Below, in pieces: positions 1 to 5,359 of a stretch of DNA of 5,359 nt. The first letter of the stretch is position 1. Each line of letters starts with the position of its first letter. Source of the stretch: Alphaproteobacteria bacterium (GTDB lineage Bacteria > Pseudomonadota > Alphaproteobacteria > SMXP01). The stretch spans positions 1 through 5,359 of the forward strand of contig JAJFIM010000418.1 in assembly GCA_021774995.1 (NCBI GenBank), given 5' to 3'. The translations under genes were made by a program, and so were the position numbers. The notes beneath the pieces were generated by a model. It did no database searches, was not told the DNA's origin, and saw nothing but the letters and a program-made list of their open reading frames with translations.

Positions 1-993
1 TCCTTAAACGCCAAGGCGCGGGCGCGCGGGCGGGACACGCTGTCTCTCGATATTGAGGCCACCGGCCATTTAGCGGATCTGTGCGGATCGCATGACAGTC
101 ATTTGGCGCTGATTGAAAACGCGTGCGATGTTTATGTGGTGGCGCGGGGCAATCGGTTGTCCATTGAAGGCGGCCGGGAGGGGCGGCGGCGGGCGGCTGC
201 GGTCATCGCTGAGTTGCAGGATCGCCTTGCGCGCGACCTTGCCGTGGGCGAGGGGGAAGTTTTGGCGGCCTGCCGTATGGTTGCTGCGGGCGGCGCGAAG
301 GGTCCCGCCCTGTCAACGGCTGCGGAGAAATATCAGATTCGCACCAAACAACGCGTGATTTCGCCCCGTTCCCCCGCCCAAGCGGATTATATCGAATCCT
401 TGCGCACCCATGATCTCACCTTTGGTCTGGGGCCGGCGGGAACGGGCAAAACCTATTTGGCCGTGGCGGTGGGGGCGTCGATGATGATGCGCGGCGAGGT
501 CGAGCGCCTGATCCTGTCGCGCCCGGCAGTGGAGGCGGGCGAGCGTTTAGGCTTTTTGCCCGGCGATATGCGGGAAAAAGTCGACCCTTATTTGCGGCCT
601 CTTTATGACGCGCTGCATGATATGATGCCGGCGGAACAGGTGGTGAAGAAGCTCGAAAACGGCGATATTGAAGTGGCGCCCCTGGCGTTCATGCGGGGGC
701 GGACGCTAAGCGAGGCGTTCGTGATTTTGGATGAAGCGCAAAACTGCACGCCCATGCAAATTAAGATGTTTTTGACGCGGTTGGGGCAAAATTCCCATAT
801 GGTTGTCACGGGCGACCCCAGCCAGGATGATCTGTCGGAAGTGGGGATGCGCGGTTTGACGTCAGGTCTGAATGGCGCGGTGGAGATTTTAGAAAATGTC
901 GAAGGGGTCTCTGTCACGCGTTTTACGGAGGCTGACGTCGTCCGCCATCCTCTGGTGGCGCGCATCATTTCCGCCTATAATGATCATCAATAA
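1..993 (+). CDS. phoH: PhoH-family ATPase (YbeZ), 5' end missing
   Basis: PhoH-like P-loop ATPase, cytoplasmic; the family is tied to phosphate-starvation genes and, through its usual partner YbeY, to RNA metabolism. Numbering from the first codon in the window, Walker A GPAGTGKT lies at about residues 144-151 (bases 430-453), Walker B VILDEAQN at 721-744 and the TGDPSQ motif at 808-825. The C-terminal DVVRHPLVARII segment is typical of the family. The frame is open from base 1 and the upstream residues (LSLDIEATGHLADL..HDSHLALIE) resemble the usual PhoH N-terminus. No ATG, GTG or TTG occurs in frame before the TTG at 103, so the true start lies outside the window and TTG 103 would cut off conserved sequence. 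About 330 residues are visible and E. coli YbeZ is near 350, so only a short piece should be missing. The stop is 2 bp before ybeY, implying one transcript. One small oddity is DD instead of the common VDL after TGDPSQ. Confidence 0.95.
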   Translation, partial: SLNAKARARGRDTLSLDIEATGHLADLCGSHDSHLALIENACDVYVVARGNRLSIEGGREGRRRAAAVIAELQDRLARDLAVGEGEVLAACRMVAAGGAKGPALSTAAEKYQIRTKQRVISPRSPAQADYIESLRTHDLTFGLGPAGTGKTYLAVAVGASMMMRGEVERLILSRPAVEAGERLGFLPGDMREKVDPYLRPLYDALHDMMPAEQVVKKLENGDIEVAPLAFMRGRTLSEAFVILDEAQNCTPMQIKMFLTRLGQNSHMVVTGDPSQDDLSEVGMRGLTSGLNGAVEILENVEGVSVTRFTEADVVRHPLVARIISAYNDHQ

Positions 994-995
994 AT

Positions 996-1559
996 ATGTC
1001 TGACCTTACCGTCCAGCTACACTGTGCAAAATGGCGCGATCTTAACCCCCGCGTCGAAGATGTGGCCGCGCGCGCCGCGCGCGCCGCGCTGGCGCGTCTG
1101 GGCGCGCTTCAGGATCGCCTGGAGAGTTCTGAGCTTACCCTTGTTCTTGCCGATGCGGCCCTGACCCGCCAACTCAACAGCGATTTTCGCGGTCAGGACA
1201 AACCCACCAATGTTTTGTCATTTTGCGCGCCCCAATCCGCCCCCCAATTTGCCCAGGTGTCTGCGGGCGCCTGCCCGCCCCCTTATCTGGGCGATGTGAT
1301 CTTATCCTATGAGACGATTATTGAAGAAGCGCGGGAGCAGGGGAAAAATCCGGCGGACCATCTTTGCCACTTGATCGTCCATGGCGTTCTCCACCTTTTT
1401 GGGTTTGATCACGATACAGATCAAAAAACGGATGAAATGGAAAAGCTTGAAATTACAATATTAAAGAGTCTCGGTATCGACAATCCTTACGCCATCGATG
1501 GTGATGCGGGGGGCGCCGCTGCGGCGCGGATAACAAATCCGGGAGCCTGCTGTGGCTAA
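996..1559 (+). CDS. ybeY: Endoribonuclease YbeY (rRNA maturation factor)
   Basis: Single-strand-specific metallo-endoribonuclease of the UPF0054 family, known to act in 16S rRNA 3'-end maturation and ribosome quality control in the cytoplasm. The zinc-binding motif H-x3-H-x5-H is intact at H129, H133 and H139 (HGVLHLFGFDH, bases 1380-1412). The conserved arginine and substrate region FRGQDKPTNVLSF is at residues 64-76 and GDVILS at 99-104. The ATG at 996 is 2 bp after the phoH stop; no good ribosome binding site precedes it, so translational coupling to phoH is likely. At 187 residues it is longer than the E. coli protein (about 155). The excess lies in an Ala/Arg-rich stretch near residues 24-37, an insert around 77-97, and a low-complexity tail after DNPYAID ending in CCG. 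The last 8 bp overlap corC. Identification is firm; whether the tail has any role is unknown. Confidence 0.96.
   Translation: MSDLTVQLHCAKWRDLNPRVEDVAARAARAALARLGALQDRLESSELTLVLADAALTRQLNSDFRGQDKPTNVLSFCAPQSAPQFAQVSAGACPPPYLGDVILSYETIIEEAREQGKNPADHLCHLIVHGVLHLFGFDHDTDQKTDEMEKLEITILKSLGIDNPYAIDGDAGGAAAARITNPGACCG
1065..1088 (+). repeat. In-frame 9-bp tandem repeat in ybeY
   Basis: The 9-mer GCCGCGCGC occurs at 1065-1073 and 1074-1082, followed by a partial third copy GCCGCG at 1083-1088. The unit is in frame and encodes Ala-Ala-Arg in the N-terminal helix region of YbeY. Gain or loss of a unit would keep the reading frame. Confidence 0.8.
1541..1545 (+). promoter_or_regulatory. Ribosome binding site of corC inside ybeY
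   Basis: GGGAG lies 6 nt before the GTG at 1552 and within the last codons of ybeY. It supports the GTG as the corC start and fits translational coupling across the 8-bp overlap. I saw no ATG in the right frame that would serve better. Confidence 0.65.
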
Positions 1560-2505
1560 TGTTTCTTCTCAAGAAACGCCAGATGCGAGCGCATTGAACG
1601 ACAAGCCGTTTTTCATCGGGCTCTTTTACCGGCTAAAAAGTTTTCTCCTGCGGCGCAATGGCGAAACAAGTTTCCGTCAAAACCTGGAAGACATCCTTGA
1701 ACAAGATGAAAACACGGTCCAGGAACTGCGCGACGAAGAGCGCCATATGCTCATCAATATCCTCAAATTCGGTGAGTTGCGCGTTGAGGACGTGATGGTG
1801 CCTTTGGCGGATATTGTCGGCGTTGAGATTGATACGCCTATTGATGAACTGGTGCGTCTGTTTCAAGAGGCGGCGCATTCGCGCCTGCCGGTTTATCGCG
1901 AAACTCTGGACGATCCGGTCGGCATGGTCCACATCAAGGATGTGATTGGCCTGCTTGGCCCTGGTGGCGAAGACAAGCAAGACGCCCCCGCGCCTGGCGC
2001 GCCTATCGCCGGCCTCAGACGCAATATTATTTTCGTTCCTCCCTCTATGCCGGTGGCGGACCTTTTTCTCAAAATGCAGGCGACGCACATTCATATGGCG
2101 TTGGTGATAGATGAATATGGCGGCACTGACGGCCTGGTCACCATTGAGGACCTGGTGGAGGAAATCGTTGGCGAGATTGAGGATGAGCACGATACGGGCG
2201 ACAATCCGGTTCTGCAAAGCCGGGCGTCGGGGGGCTATACCGCCGACGCCAGGGTGCCGATTGAGGATCTGGAAAAAGCCGTGGGCGTGGATTTGCTGCC
2301 CGACGAGCGTGAAGAAGATATCGATACGCTGGGCGGGTTGGTCTATTCGCTGGCCGGGAGGATTCCTCAGCGCGGCGAATTAATTCCGCATCCGGCGGGG
2401 ATTGACTTTGAAGTGGTGGACGCCGATCCGCGCCGCATCAAACGCCTGCGCATTTATGTCTCCCAGAAAGAGATCCCGCAAGGTAATGACGCGCCGCCCG
2501 CATAA
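1552..2505 (+). CDS. corC: CorC/YbeX-type CBS-domain protein, soluble form
   Basis: Hemolysin C/CorC-family protein of 317 residues. After a polar N-terminus (1-75) come two CBS domains, about 78-135 (RVEDVMVPLADIVGV..IKDVIGLL) and 155-212 (IIFVPPSMPVADLF..DEYGGTDGLVTIEDLVEEIVGEIEDE), then a CorC/HlyC transporter-associated domain at about 228-303 (ADARVPIEDLEKAVG..RIKRLRIYV). The membrane DUF21/CNNM domain of larger homologues is absent, as in E. coli CorC (YbeX), so the protein should be cytoplasmic or peripheral. CorC has been linked to Mg2+/Co2+ efflux, and CBS pairs commonly bind adenine nucleotides; its place beside phoH, ybeY and lnt also suggests links to ribosome and envelope homeostasis. 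The linker between the CBS domains is Gly/Pro/Ala-rich (136-153). The GTG start follows a GGGAG. Precise substrate and role are inferred only from the family. Confidence 0.93.
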   Translation: MANVSSQETPDASALNDKPFFIGLFYRLKSFLLRRNGETSFRQNLEDILEQDENTVQELRDEERHMLINILKFGELRVEDVMVPLADIVGVEIDTPIDELVRLFQEAAHSRLPVYRETLDDPVGMVHIKDVIGLLGPGGEDKQDAPAPGAPIAGLRRNIIFVPPSMPVADLFLKMQATHIHMALVIDEYGGTDGLVTIEDLVEEIVGEIEDEHDTGDNPVLQSRASGGYTADARVPIEDLEKAVGVDLLPDEREEDIDTLGGLVYSLAGRIPQRGELIPHPAGIDFEVVDADPRRIKRLRIYVSQKEIPQGNDAPPA

Positions 2506-2542
2506 ACGCGCGCCCGGCTGGAATTGATCTTCTTTGCATGAT

Positions 2543-2578
2543 ACCCCATCCTGACGTTGTTTAAAGGGAGGGGTTTTT
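2543..2578 (+). promoter_or_regulatory. Hairpin plus T5 tract covering the lnt ribosome binding site
   Basis: ACCCCATCCT (2543-2552) can pair with AGGGAGGGGT (2565-2574): five pairs, one A-A mismatch, a G-U and three more pairs, around a 12-nt loop. It is followed directly by TTTTT (2574-2578) and then the lnt ATG. The right arm contains nearly all of the lnt Shine-Dalgarno sequence. The fold could act as a weak intrinsic terminator or as a translational block. It was found by eye; no free energy was calculated. Confidence 0.4.
2563..2571 (+). promoter_or_regulatory. Strong ribosome binding site of lnt
   Basis: AAAGGGAGG lies 7 nt before the ATG at 2579, the strongest Shine-Dalgarno match in the window. 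It fixes the lnt start at the first ATG and suggests that lnt is initiated independently of corC, whose stop is 73 bp upstream. Confidence 0.75.
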
Positions 2579-4201
2579 ATGCATGCATTCGCCGCAAGAC
2601 TGAGCCGGATGGGCCTGTGGTCACAGGCGGGGGCGGCGTCAGTTGCGGGGGCGCTTGGCGCGTTGGCCCTGCCGCCGTTTAATTTATGGCCCGTCCTGCT
2701 TGTCAGCTTCAGTTGCTATGTCTGGTTAATTGATGGAACGCACACGGACGAACCGGCGTCTTGTTCGGGCGGCGACCGCCCATTGCGCCGCGCCGCCTGG
2801 ATTGGATGGTGGTTTGGGTTTGGCTTCTTTCTGGCGGGCCTTTATTGGATTGGGTTTGCGTTTCTTGTGGATGCAGCCAGTTTTGCCTGGCTGATCCCTT
2901 TTGTTGCGGTCCTTCTTCCAGGGGGATTGGCGTTTTTTACAGCCGCCGCCGCCGTCTTGGCGCGGGCGTTCTGGTCCGCCGGCCCGGCGCGCCTTATTAT
3001 GGCGGCGCTCTCTTTCGTTCTGTTCGAGTGGCTGCGCGGGCATGTTCTGACGGGTTTTCCGTGGAATCTGGTCGGCTATGCGTGGGCGGGTTCGCTTGAG
3101 ATTCTCCAAATCACCAGTGTGACGGGGATTTACGGCCTCAGCCTGTTGACGGTTTTGGCGGCGGCAAGCCCTGCGGCGTCATGGGGGCCTGTGGCGCGCG
3201 TCAGCGGCGACGCCAGGCGCCTGTGGCGCGCCCCGGCGGCGGCGGTATTGATCTTTTCCCTGCTTTGGCTCGGCGGCTATTGGCGCTTAGCGCGTCATCC
3301 GACGGAATTTGTGGAAAACGTCTCTTTGCGCCTGGTGCAACCCAGTATTCCGCAGGCTGAAAAATGGCGCCCCGAGAACCGGCGGCTCATATTTGATCGT
3401 TATTTGGCTTTAACCCGGCAGCCAGGATTTGAGACCGTCACTCATGTGGTCTGGCCGGAAACGGCCGTGCCGATTGCGCTTGATTCTTCTCTCCCCGCAT
3501 TGGGAGAGATCGGCCAGATGCTGGGAAAATCCCGCATTTTGATCAGCGGTTCGGTGAGGTGGCGGCGCGATACGGCAAATGGAGAAAACCGTCCCTATAA
3601 TGCATTGCATGTTATACGTGCAGGACAGACAAATAAAGGGTTGCAATCATATATACACGCAACTTATGACAAGGCTCACCTGGTGCCGTTTGGGGAATAT
3701 CTGCCGATGAGTTCAGTATTGGAGTGGATTGGTTTAAAGCAATTGACGTTCGGGTCCGGCAACGGCTTCGCGGCGGGACCGGGCTTGGTTACGCTGGAGG
3801 CGCCTGGCGCGCCTTTGATGGCGCCGTCAATCTGTTATGAGATTATATTTCCGGGCGAAGTGATTGCGCAGGGCGCGCGCCCGGGATGGATAGTAAACCT
3901 GACCAATGACGCCTGGTTCGGCGATACGTCCGGTCCGCGTCAGCATTTACGCATGGCTCAGGTGCGGGCCATTGAGGAGGGAACGCCGGTGGTTCGGTCG
4001 GCCAATACGGGTATTTCCGCCATCGTCGATTCTTACGGGCGCATAATTAAACGACTCGCTTTAAATGCGCCGGGTGTGCTAGACGGTGGGTTACCTCGCG
4101 TTGCACCGGTCACGTATTACCGGCGCTGGGGAGATTGGCCGCTTCTTGTATTGTTCTTAGTATTTTTGAGTTTGGGACTTGCTGTGACTAGGCGGTCATA
4201 G
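2579..4201 (+). CDS. lnt: Apolipoprotein N-acyltransferase
   Basis: Inner-membrane enzyme that transfers an acyl chain from phospholipid to the N-terminal cysteine of apolipoproteins, the last step of lipoprotein maturation after Lgt and LspA. The N-terminal half holds several hydrophobic segments (about 20-50, 73-95, 102-130, 137-150, 165-198, 218-236). A periplasmic nitrilase-like (CN_hydrolase) domain follows at about 248-505, then one membrane helix (519-536). The catalytic triad can be read as E294 (WPETA), K365 (YDKAHLVPFGEYLP) and C419 (SICYE), matching E267, K335 and C387 of E. coli; E373 also fits the conserved second glutamate. The segment NDAWFGDTSGPRQHLRMAQVRAIEEG is diagnostic. 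Length 540 is slightly above the usual 500-530. In Sinorhizobium, as I recall, an lnt homologue (actA) was described as an acid-tolerance gene. Nothing is missing; the enzyme should be active. Confidence 0.97.
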   Translation: MHAFAARLSRMGLWSQAGAASVAGALGALALPPFNLWPVLLVSFSCYVWLIDGTHTDEPASCSGGDRPLRRAAWIGWWFGFGFFLAGLYWIGFAFLVDAASFAWLIPFVAVLLPGGLAFFTAAAAVLARAFWSAGPARLIMAALSFVLFEWLRGHVLTGFPWNLVGYAWAGSLEILQITSVTGIYGLSLLTVLAAASPAASWGPVARVSGDARRLWRAPAAAVLIFSLLWLGGYWRLARHPTEFVENVSLRLVQPSIPQAEKWRPENRRLIFDRYLALTRQPGFETVTHVVWPETAVPIALDSSLPALGEIGQMLGKSRILISGSVRWRRDTANGENRPYNALHVIRAGQTNKGLQSYIHATYDKAHLVPFGEYLPMSSVLEWIGLKQLTFGSGNGFAAGPGLVTLEAPGAPLMAPSICYEIIFPGEVIAQGARPGWIVNLTNDAWFGDTSGPRQHLRMAQVRAIEEGTPVVRSANTGISAIVDSYGRIIKRLALNAPGVLDGGLPRVAPVTYYRRWGDWPLLVLFLVFLSLGLAVTRRS

Positions 4202-4242
4202 TTTGTGGGCGTCAGCAGTTAAAAGTATATAAGCACTTGTGT

Positions 4243-4270
4243 TTGAATGACAAAATATTATTTGTATCAT
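4243..4270 (+). promoter_or_regulatory. Candidate sigma-70-type promoter for the XRE regulator
   Basis: TTGAAT (4243-4248) and TATCAT (4265-4270) are separated by 16 bp and match the -35 and -10 consensus at 4/6 and 5/6 positions. A second -35-like TTGACG at 4289-4294 has only poor -10 partners (TCAATT at 4312-4317). The stretch is AT-rich against GC-rich surroundings. If used, it would give a 5' leader of roughly 180 nt before the TTG start at 4458. Alphaproteobacterial promoters are often degenerate, so this is tentative. Confidence 0.4.
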
Positions 4271-4280
4271 ATGCATGATA
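4265..4280. repeat. Inverted repeat overlapping the candidate -10 box
   Basis: TATCAT (4265-4270) and ATGATA (4275-4280) are perfect inverted copies around ATGC. The left arm is the candidate -10 hexamer itself, so a dimeric repressor here would block the promoter. An autoregulating XRE protein from the next gene is one possibility, but no binding evidence exists in the sequence. Confidence 0.4.
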
Positions 4281-4405
4281 AGCTATTGTTGACGCATAAC
4301 ATCAAGGCTCATCAATTAACAGGAAGAAGAGCGGTTGCGTGAAAATACGCTCATAGGTGGAAATGACCTGCAGTTTAGGCGTGTATTTAAAGCCTTCTCA
4401 AGGGC

Positions 4406-4438
4406 AGATGATTTAAAACGTTATCGTACCCATCATCT
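4406..4438. repeat. Inverted repeat in the leader of the XRE gene
   Basis: AGATGAT (4406-4412) and ATCATCT (4432-4438) are perfect 7-bp inverted copies separated by 19 bp; the spacer contains the palindrome AACGTT (4417-4422). The right arm ends 9 bp before the weak ribosome binding site GTGAG (4447-4451). It could be an RNA stem or an operator. Its core ATGAT/ATCAT is the same as in the inverted repeat at the promoter. The rest of the 4202-4457 gap shows no convincing gene or terminator. Confidence 0.4.
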
Positions 4439-4457
4439 TTAATAAAGTGAGATCACA

Positions 4458-4862
4458 TTGATTAAGAAAACCCCGAATCCAATCGACGTCCATGTGGGCA
4501 GCCGGGTGCGGCTGCGCCGCATGTTGGTGGGCATGAGCCAGGAGAAACTTGGCGAAAAGCTTGGACTGACCTTTCAGCAAATTCAAAAATATGAAAAAGG
4601 GGCTAACCGGATCGGCGCCAGCCGCTTGTTCCAGATCGCTCAGATTCTGGGCGTGCCGGTGCAGTTTTTCTTTGATGATATGGCCGCCGGAACCAATCCT
4701 TTAGATGAAGGGTTCGGGGAGGCCGAATCGACCCCCTTCGTCATGGATTTTGTCAATAGTTCAGAGGGGTTGCAGCTCAATAGGGCTTTCACCAACATCT
4801 CTGACGCCAAGGTTCGCAAACGCCTGCTCGATTTAATTAAGAGTCTGAGTGTGGAGGCGTAA
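4458..4862 (+). CDS. XRE-family helix-turn-helix regulator upstream of metK
   Basis: Small cytoplasmic DNA-binding protein of 134 residues. A Cro/CI-type HTH_3 domain spans about residues 11-67 (VHVGSRVRLRRMLVGMS..LTFQQIQKYEKGANRIGASRLFQIAQILGVPVQFFF), with the recognition helix around LTFQQIQKYEKG. The C-terminal part (about 75-134) is acidic, then helical, ending in a conserved-looking AFTNISDAKVRKRLLDLIKSL. The TTG start at 4458 is well supported: an in-frame TAA lies at 4443-4445 and no other start precedes the conserved region; GTGAG at 4447-4451 is a weak ribosome binding site. Close relatives sit between lnt and metK in many Alphaproteobacteria; in Sinorhizobium I recall this gene as phrR, a low-pH-induced regulator next to actA. 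Its targets here are unknown. The location makes autoregulation or control of metK plausible. Confidence 0.93.
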   Translation: MIKKTPNPIDVHVGSRVRLRRMLVGMSQEKLGEKLGLTFQQIQKYEKGANRIGASRLFQIAQILGVPVQFFFDDMAAGTNPLDEGFGEAESTPFVMDFVNSSEGLQLNRAFTNISDAKVRKRLLDLIKSLSVEA

Positions 4863-4865
4863 ACA

Positions 4866-4883
4866 CAGCCCGCCTATGGGCTG
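4866..4883 (+). terminator. Short GC-rich hairpin after the XRE stop (weak terminator or attenuator)
   Basis: CAGCCC (4866-4871) and GGGCTG (4878-4883) form a 6-bp stem with a 6-nt loop, 3 nt after the stop codon. Only TTT follows (4885-4887), so intrinsic termination would be weak. CCCGC (4869-4873) can alternatively pair with GCGGG (4889-4893), which excludes the first stem. Confidence 0.3.
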
Positions 4884-4939
4884 GTTTCGCGGGTCAGGCA
4901 AAGACCGCTTTCAGGCCGTCGGCGCCTTTGGCCGCGTTA

Positions 4940-5056
4940 ATACCCCTTGACCGCCGGTGAGAATTTTTGCGACAAGAACGCGCGCCTGCTGGCGCCGGTG
5001 AGGGCGTGCATGACGCATAGCCTCTCATCTATGGGGTATCTTACCGACAAAAGGGG
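4940..5056 (+). promoter_or_regulatory. Candidate structured 5' leader of metK with alternative pairings
   Basis: ATACCCC (4940-4946) is a perfect complement of GGGGTAT (5033-5039). Inside it, GGTGAGA (4956-4962) pairs with TCTCATC (5023-5029) with one G-U. Further in are small hairpins GCGCC/GGCGC (4982-4986/4991-4995) and GCGT/ACGC (5004-5007/5013-5016). CCCCTT (4943-4948) can instead pair with AAGGGG (5051-5056), the likely metK ribosome binding site. The two long-range pairings exclude each other, the usual layout of a translational riboswitch. I did not find the conserved sequence signatures I know for SAM-I, SAM-II or SAM/SAH riboswitches. No promoter is evident in 4863-5067, so metK may be transcribed from upstream of the XRE gene. 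Confidence 0.35.
4952..5002 (+). repeat. Direct repeat of a 10-mer in the metK leader
   Basis: CGCCGGTGAG occurs at 4952-4961 and again at 4993-5002, 41 bp apart start to start. Both copies contain GGTGAG, which can pair (with one G-U) to CTCATC at 5024-5029, so the two copies would compete for one partner in the RNA. Confidence 0.6.
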
Positions 5057-5067
5057 CTTTGAGGATC

Positions 5068-5359
5068 GTGCGCCAGGGAACATATTTATTTACCAGCGAA
5101 AGCGTGTCGGAAGGACATCCCGACAAAATCTGCGATCGGATTTCCGACACTGTTGTCGATGCGTATCTTGCCGCGCAGCCCGATGCGCGGGTTGCCGTTG
5201 AAACGCTGGTCACCACCAACAAAATTGTCCTGGCTGGGGAAGTGCGGGGACCGGCGTCAATAAGTTCCCAACATCTGGAAGAGTTGGCGCGCGCGGCGGT
5301 GCGCGACATTGGCTATGAACAGGATGGGTTTCACTGGAAAAATGCGGAAGTCGATGTGT
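5068..5359 (+). CDS. metK: S-adenosylmethionine synthetase, 3' end missing
   Basis: Cytoplasmic methionine adenosyltransferase, making SAM from methionine and ATP with release of phosphate and pyrophosphate. The visible 97 residues are the start of the N-terminal domain: YLFTSESVSEGHPDKICDRISD with H17 and D19 (ATP phosphate and Mg2+ contacts in the family), E45 in VAVETLVTTN (the K+ ligand position), then GEVRG and IGYEQDGFHWKNAEVDV, typical of alphaproteobacterial enzymes. Full proteins have about 385-400 residues, so three quarters lies beyond the window. The GTG at 5068 gives an N-terminus (MRQGTYLFTSES) of the usual length. The alternative TTG at 5059 would be only 2 nt from the AAGGGG site, which lies 11 nt before the GTG; a GAGG at 5061-5064 is too close to be ideal. 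An in-frame TGA at 5011-5013 limits further extension. Confidence 0.97.
   Translation, partial: MRQGTYLFTSESVSEGHPDKICDRISDTVVDAYLAAQPDARVAVETLVTTNKIVLAGEVRGPASISSQHLEELARAAVRDIGYEQDGFHWKNAEVDV

Noticed and set aside
603..968. Reverse-strand ORFs within phoH, corC, lnt and metK
   Set aside because: They are antiparallel shadows of well-identified genes, without family motifs or ribosome binding sites.
103..993. PhoH starting at the TTG at 103
   Set aside because: The frame is open back to base 1 and the upstream residues resemble the conserved PhoH N-terminus, so the start lies before the window.
2536..2543. GCATGATA shared by the lnt upstream gap and the XRE promoter (4273-4280)
   Set aside because: The same octamer also occurs inside phoH coding sequence near 614, so it is likely coincidence.
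4231..4244. AAGCAC/GTGTTT inverted repeat after lnt as a terminator
   Set aside because: The loop is too small for a full stem, one pair is G-U and no T tract follows.
4247..4342. 31-codon ORF starting ATG at 4247 in the lnt-XRE gap
   Set aside because: No ribosome binding site, it overlaps the candidate -10 box and inverted repeat, and the composition looks like non-coding AT-rich DNA.
4363..4416. 17-codon ORF (ATG 4363) with AGGTGG just upstream, a possible leader peptide
   Set aside because: The spacing of about 2 nt is too short, and the peptide shows no run of one amino acid or other attenuator feature.
4863..5067. Known SAM-II or SAM/SAH riboswitch upstream of metK
   Set aside because: The conserved strings I would expect, such as the GCTAAAAAGG-type end of SAM-II, are absent by eye; a covariance search is still needed to exclude a divergent member.
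4947..5201. 84-codon TTG ORF across the metK start
   Set aside because: It overlaps clearly conserved metK sequence in another frame and has no recognisable protein features.

Overview
The window looks like a housekeeping segment of an alphaproteobacterial chromosome. Three things point there: the gene order phoH, ybeY, corC, lnt, then a small XRE/HTH regulator, then metK; the alphaproteobacterial character of the regulator and of the MetK N-terminus; and GC-rich coding DNA with GTG and TTG starts. The genus cannot be named from this. All genes are on the + strand. No mobile element, CRISPR array, tRNA or rRNA was seen.

Bases 1-2505 hold a tight cluster. The 5'-truncated phoH/ybeZ is followed 2 bp later by ybeY, a zinc endoribonuclease of rRNA maturation. 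The last 8 bp of ybeY overlap corC/ybeX, a soluble CBS-domain protein. After a 73-bp gap comes lnt (2579-4201), the membrane N-acyltransferase that finishes lipoprotein maturation. The same four genes are clustered in many Proteobacteria (ybeZ-ybeY-ybeX-lnt in E. coli). The gap before lnt can fold into a hairpin that covers the lnt ribosome binding site and runs into a T5 tract.

Bases 4202-4457 are an AT-rich non-coding stretch (about 33 % GC over 4201-4320 by hand count). It carries a promoter-like pair, two inverted repeats and apparently a long 5' leader for the XRE regulator (4458-4862, TTG start). This is the only clear transcription start region in the window.

Bases 4863-5067 separate the regulator from metK (5068 to the window end, GTG start, 3'-truncated). 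I could not match this leader to the SAM riboswitch signatures I know. It does contain one C-rich element that can pair either with a GGGGTAT segment or with the metK ribosome binding site, plus a second nested pairing and a duplicated 10-mer. It is the best candidate for something undescribed: a possible cis-acting switch controlling SAM synthetase. The evidence is base complementarity read by eye, so this is a hypothesis.
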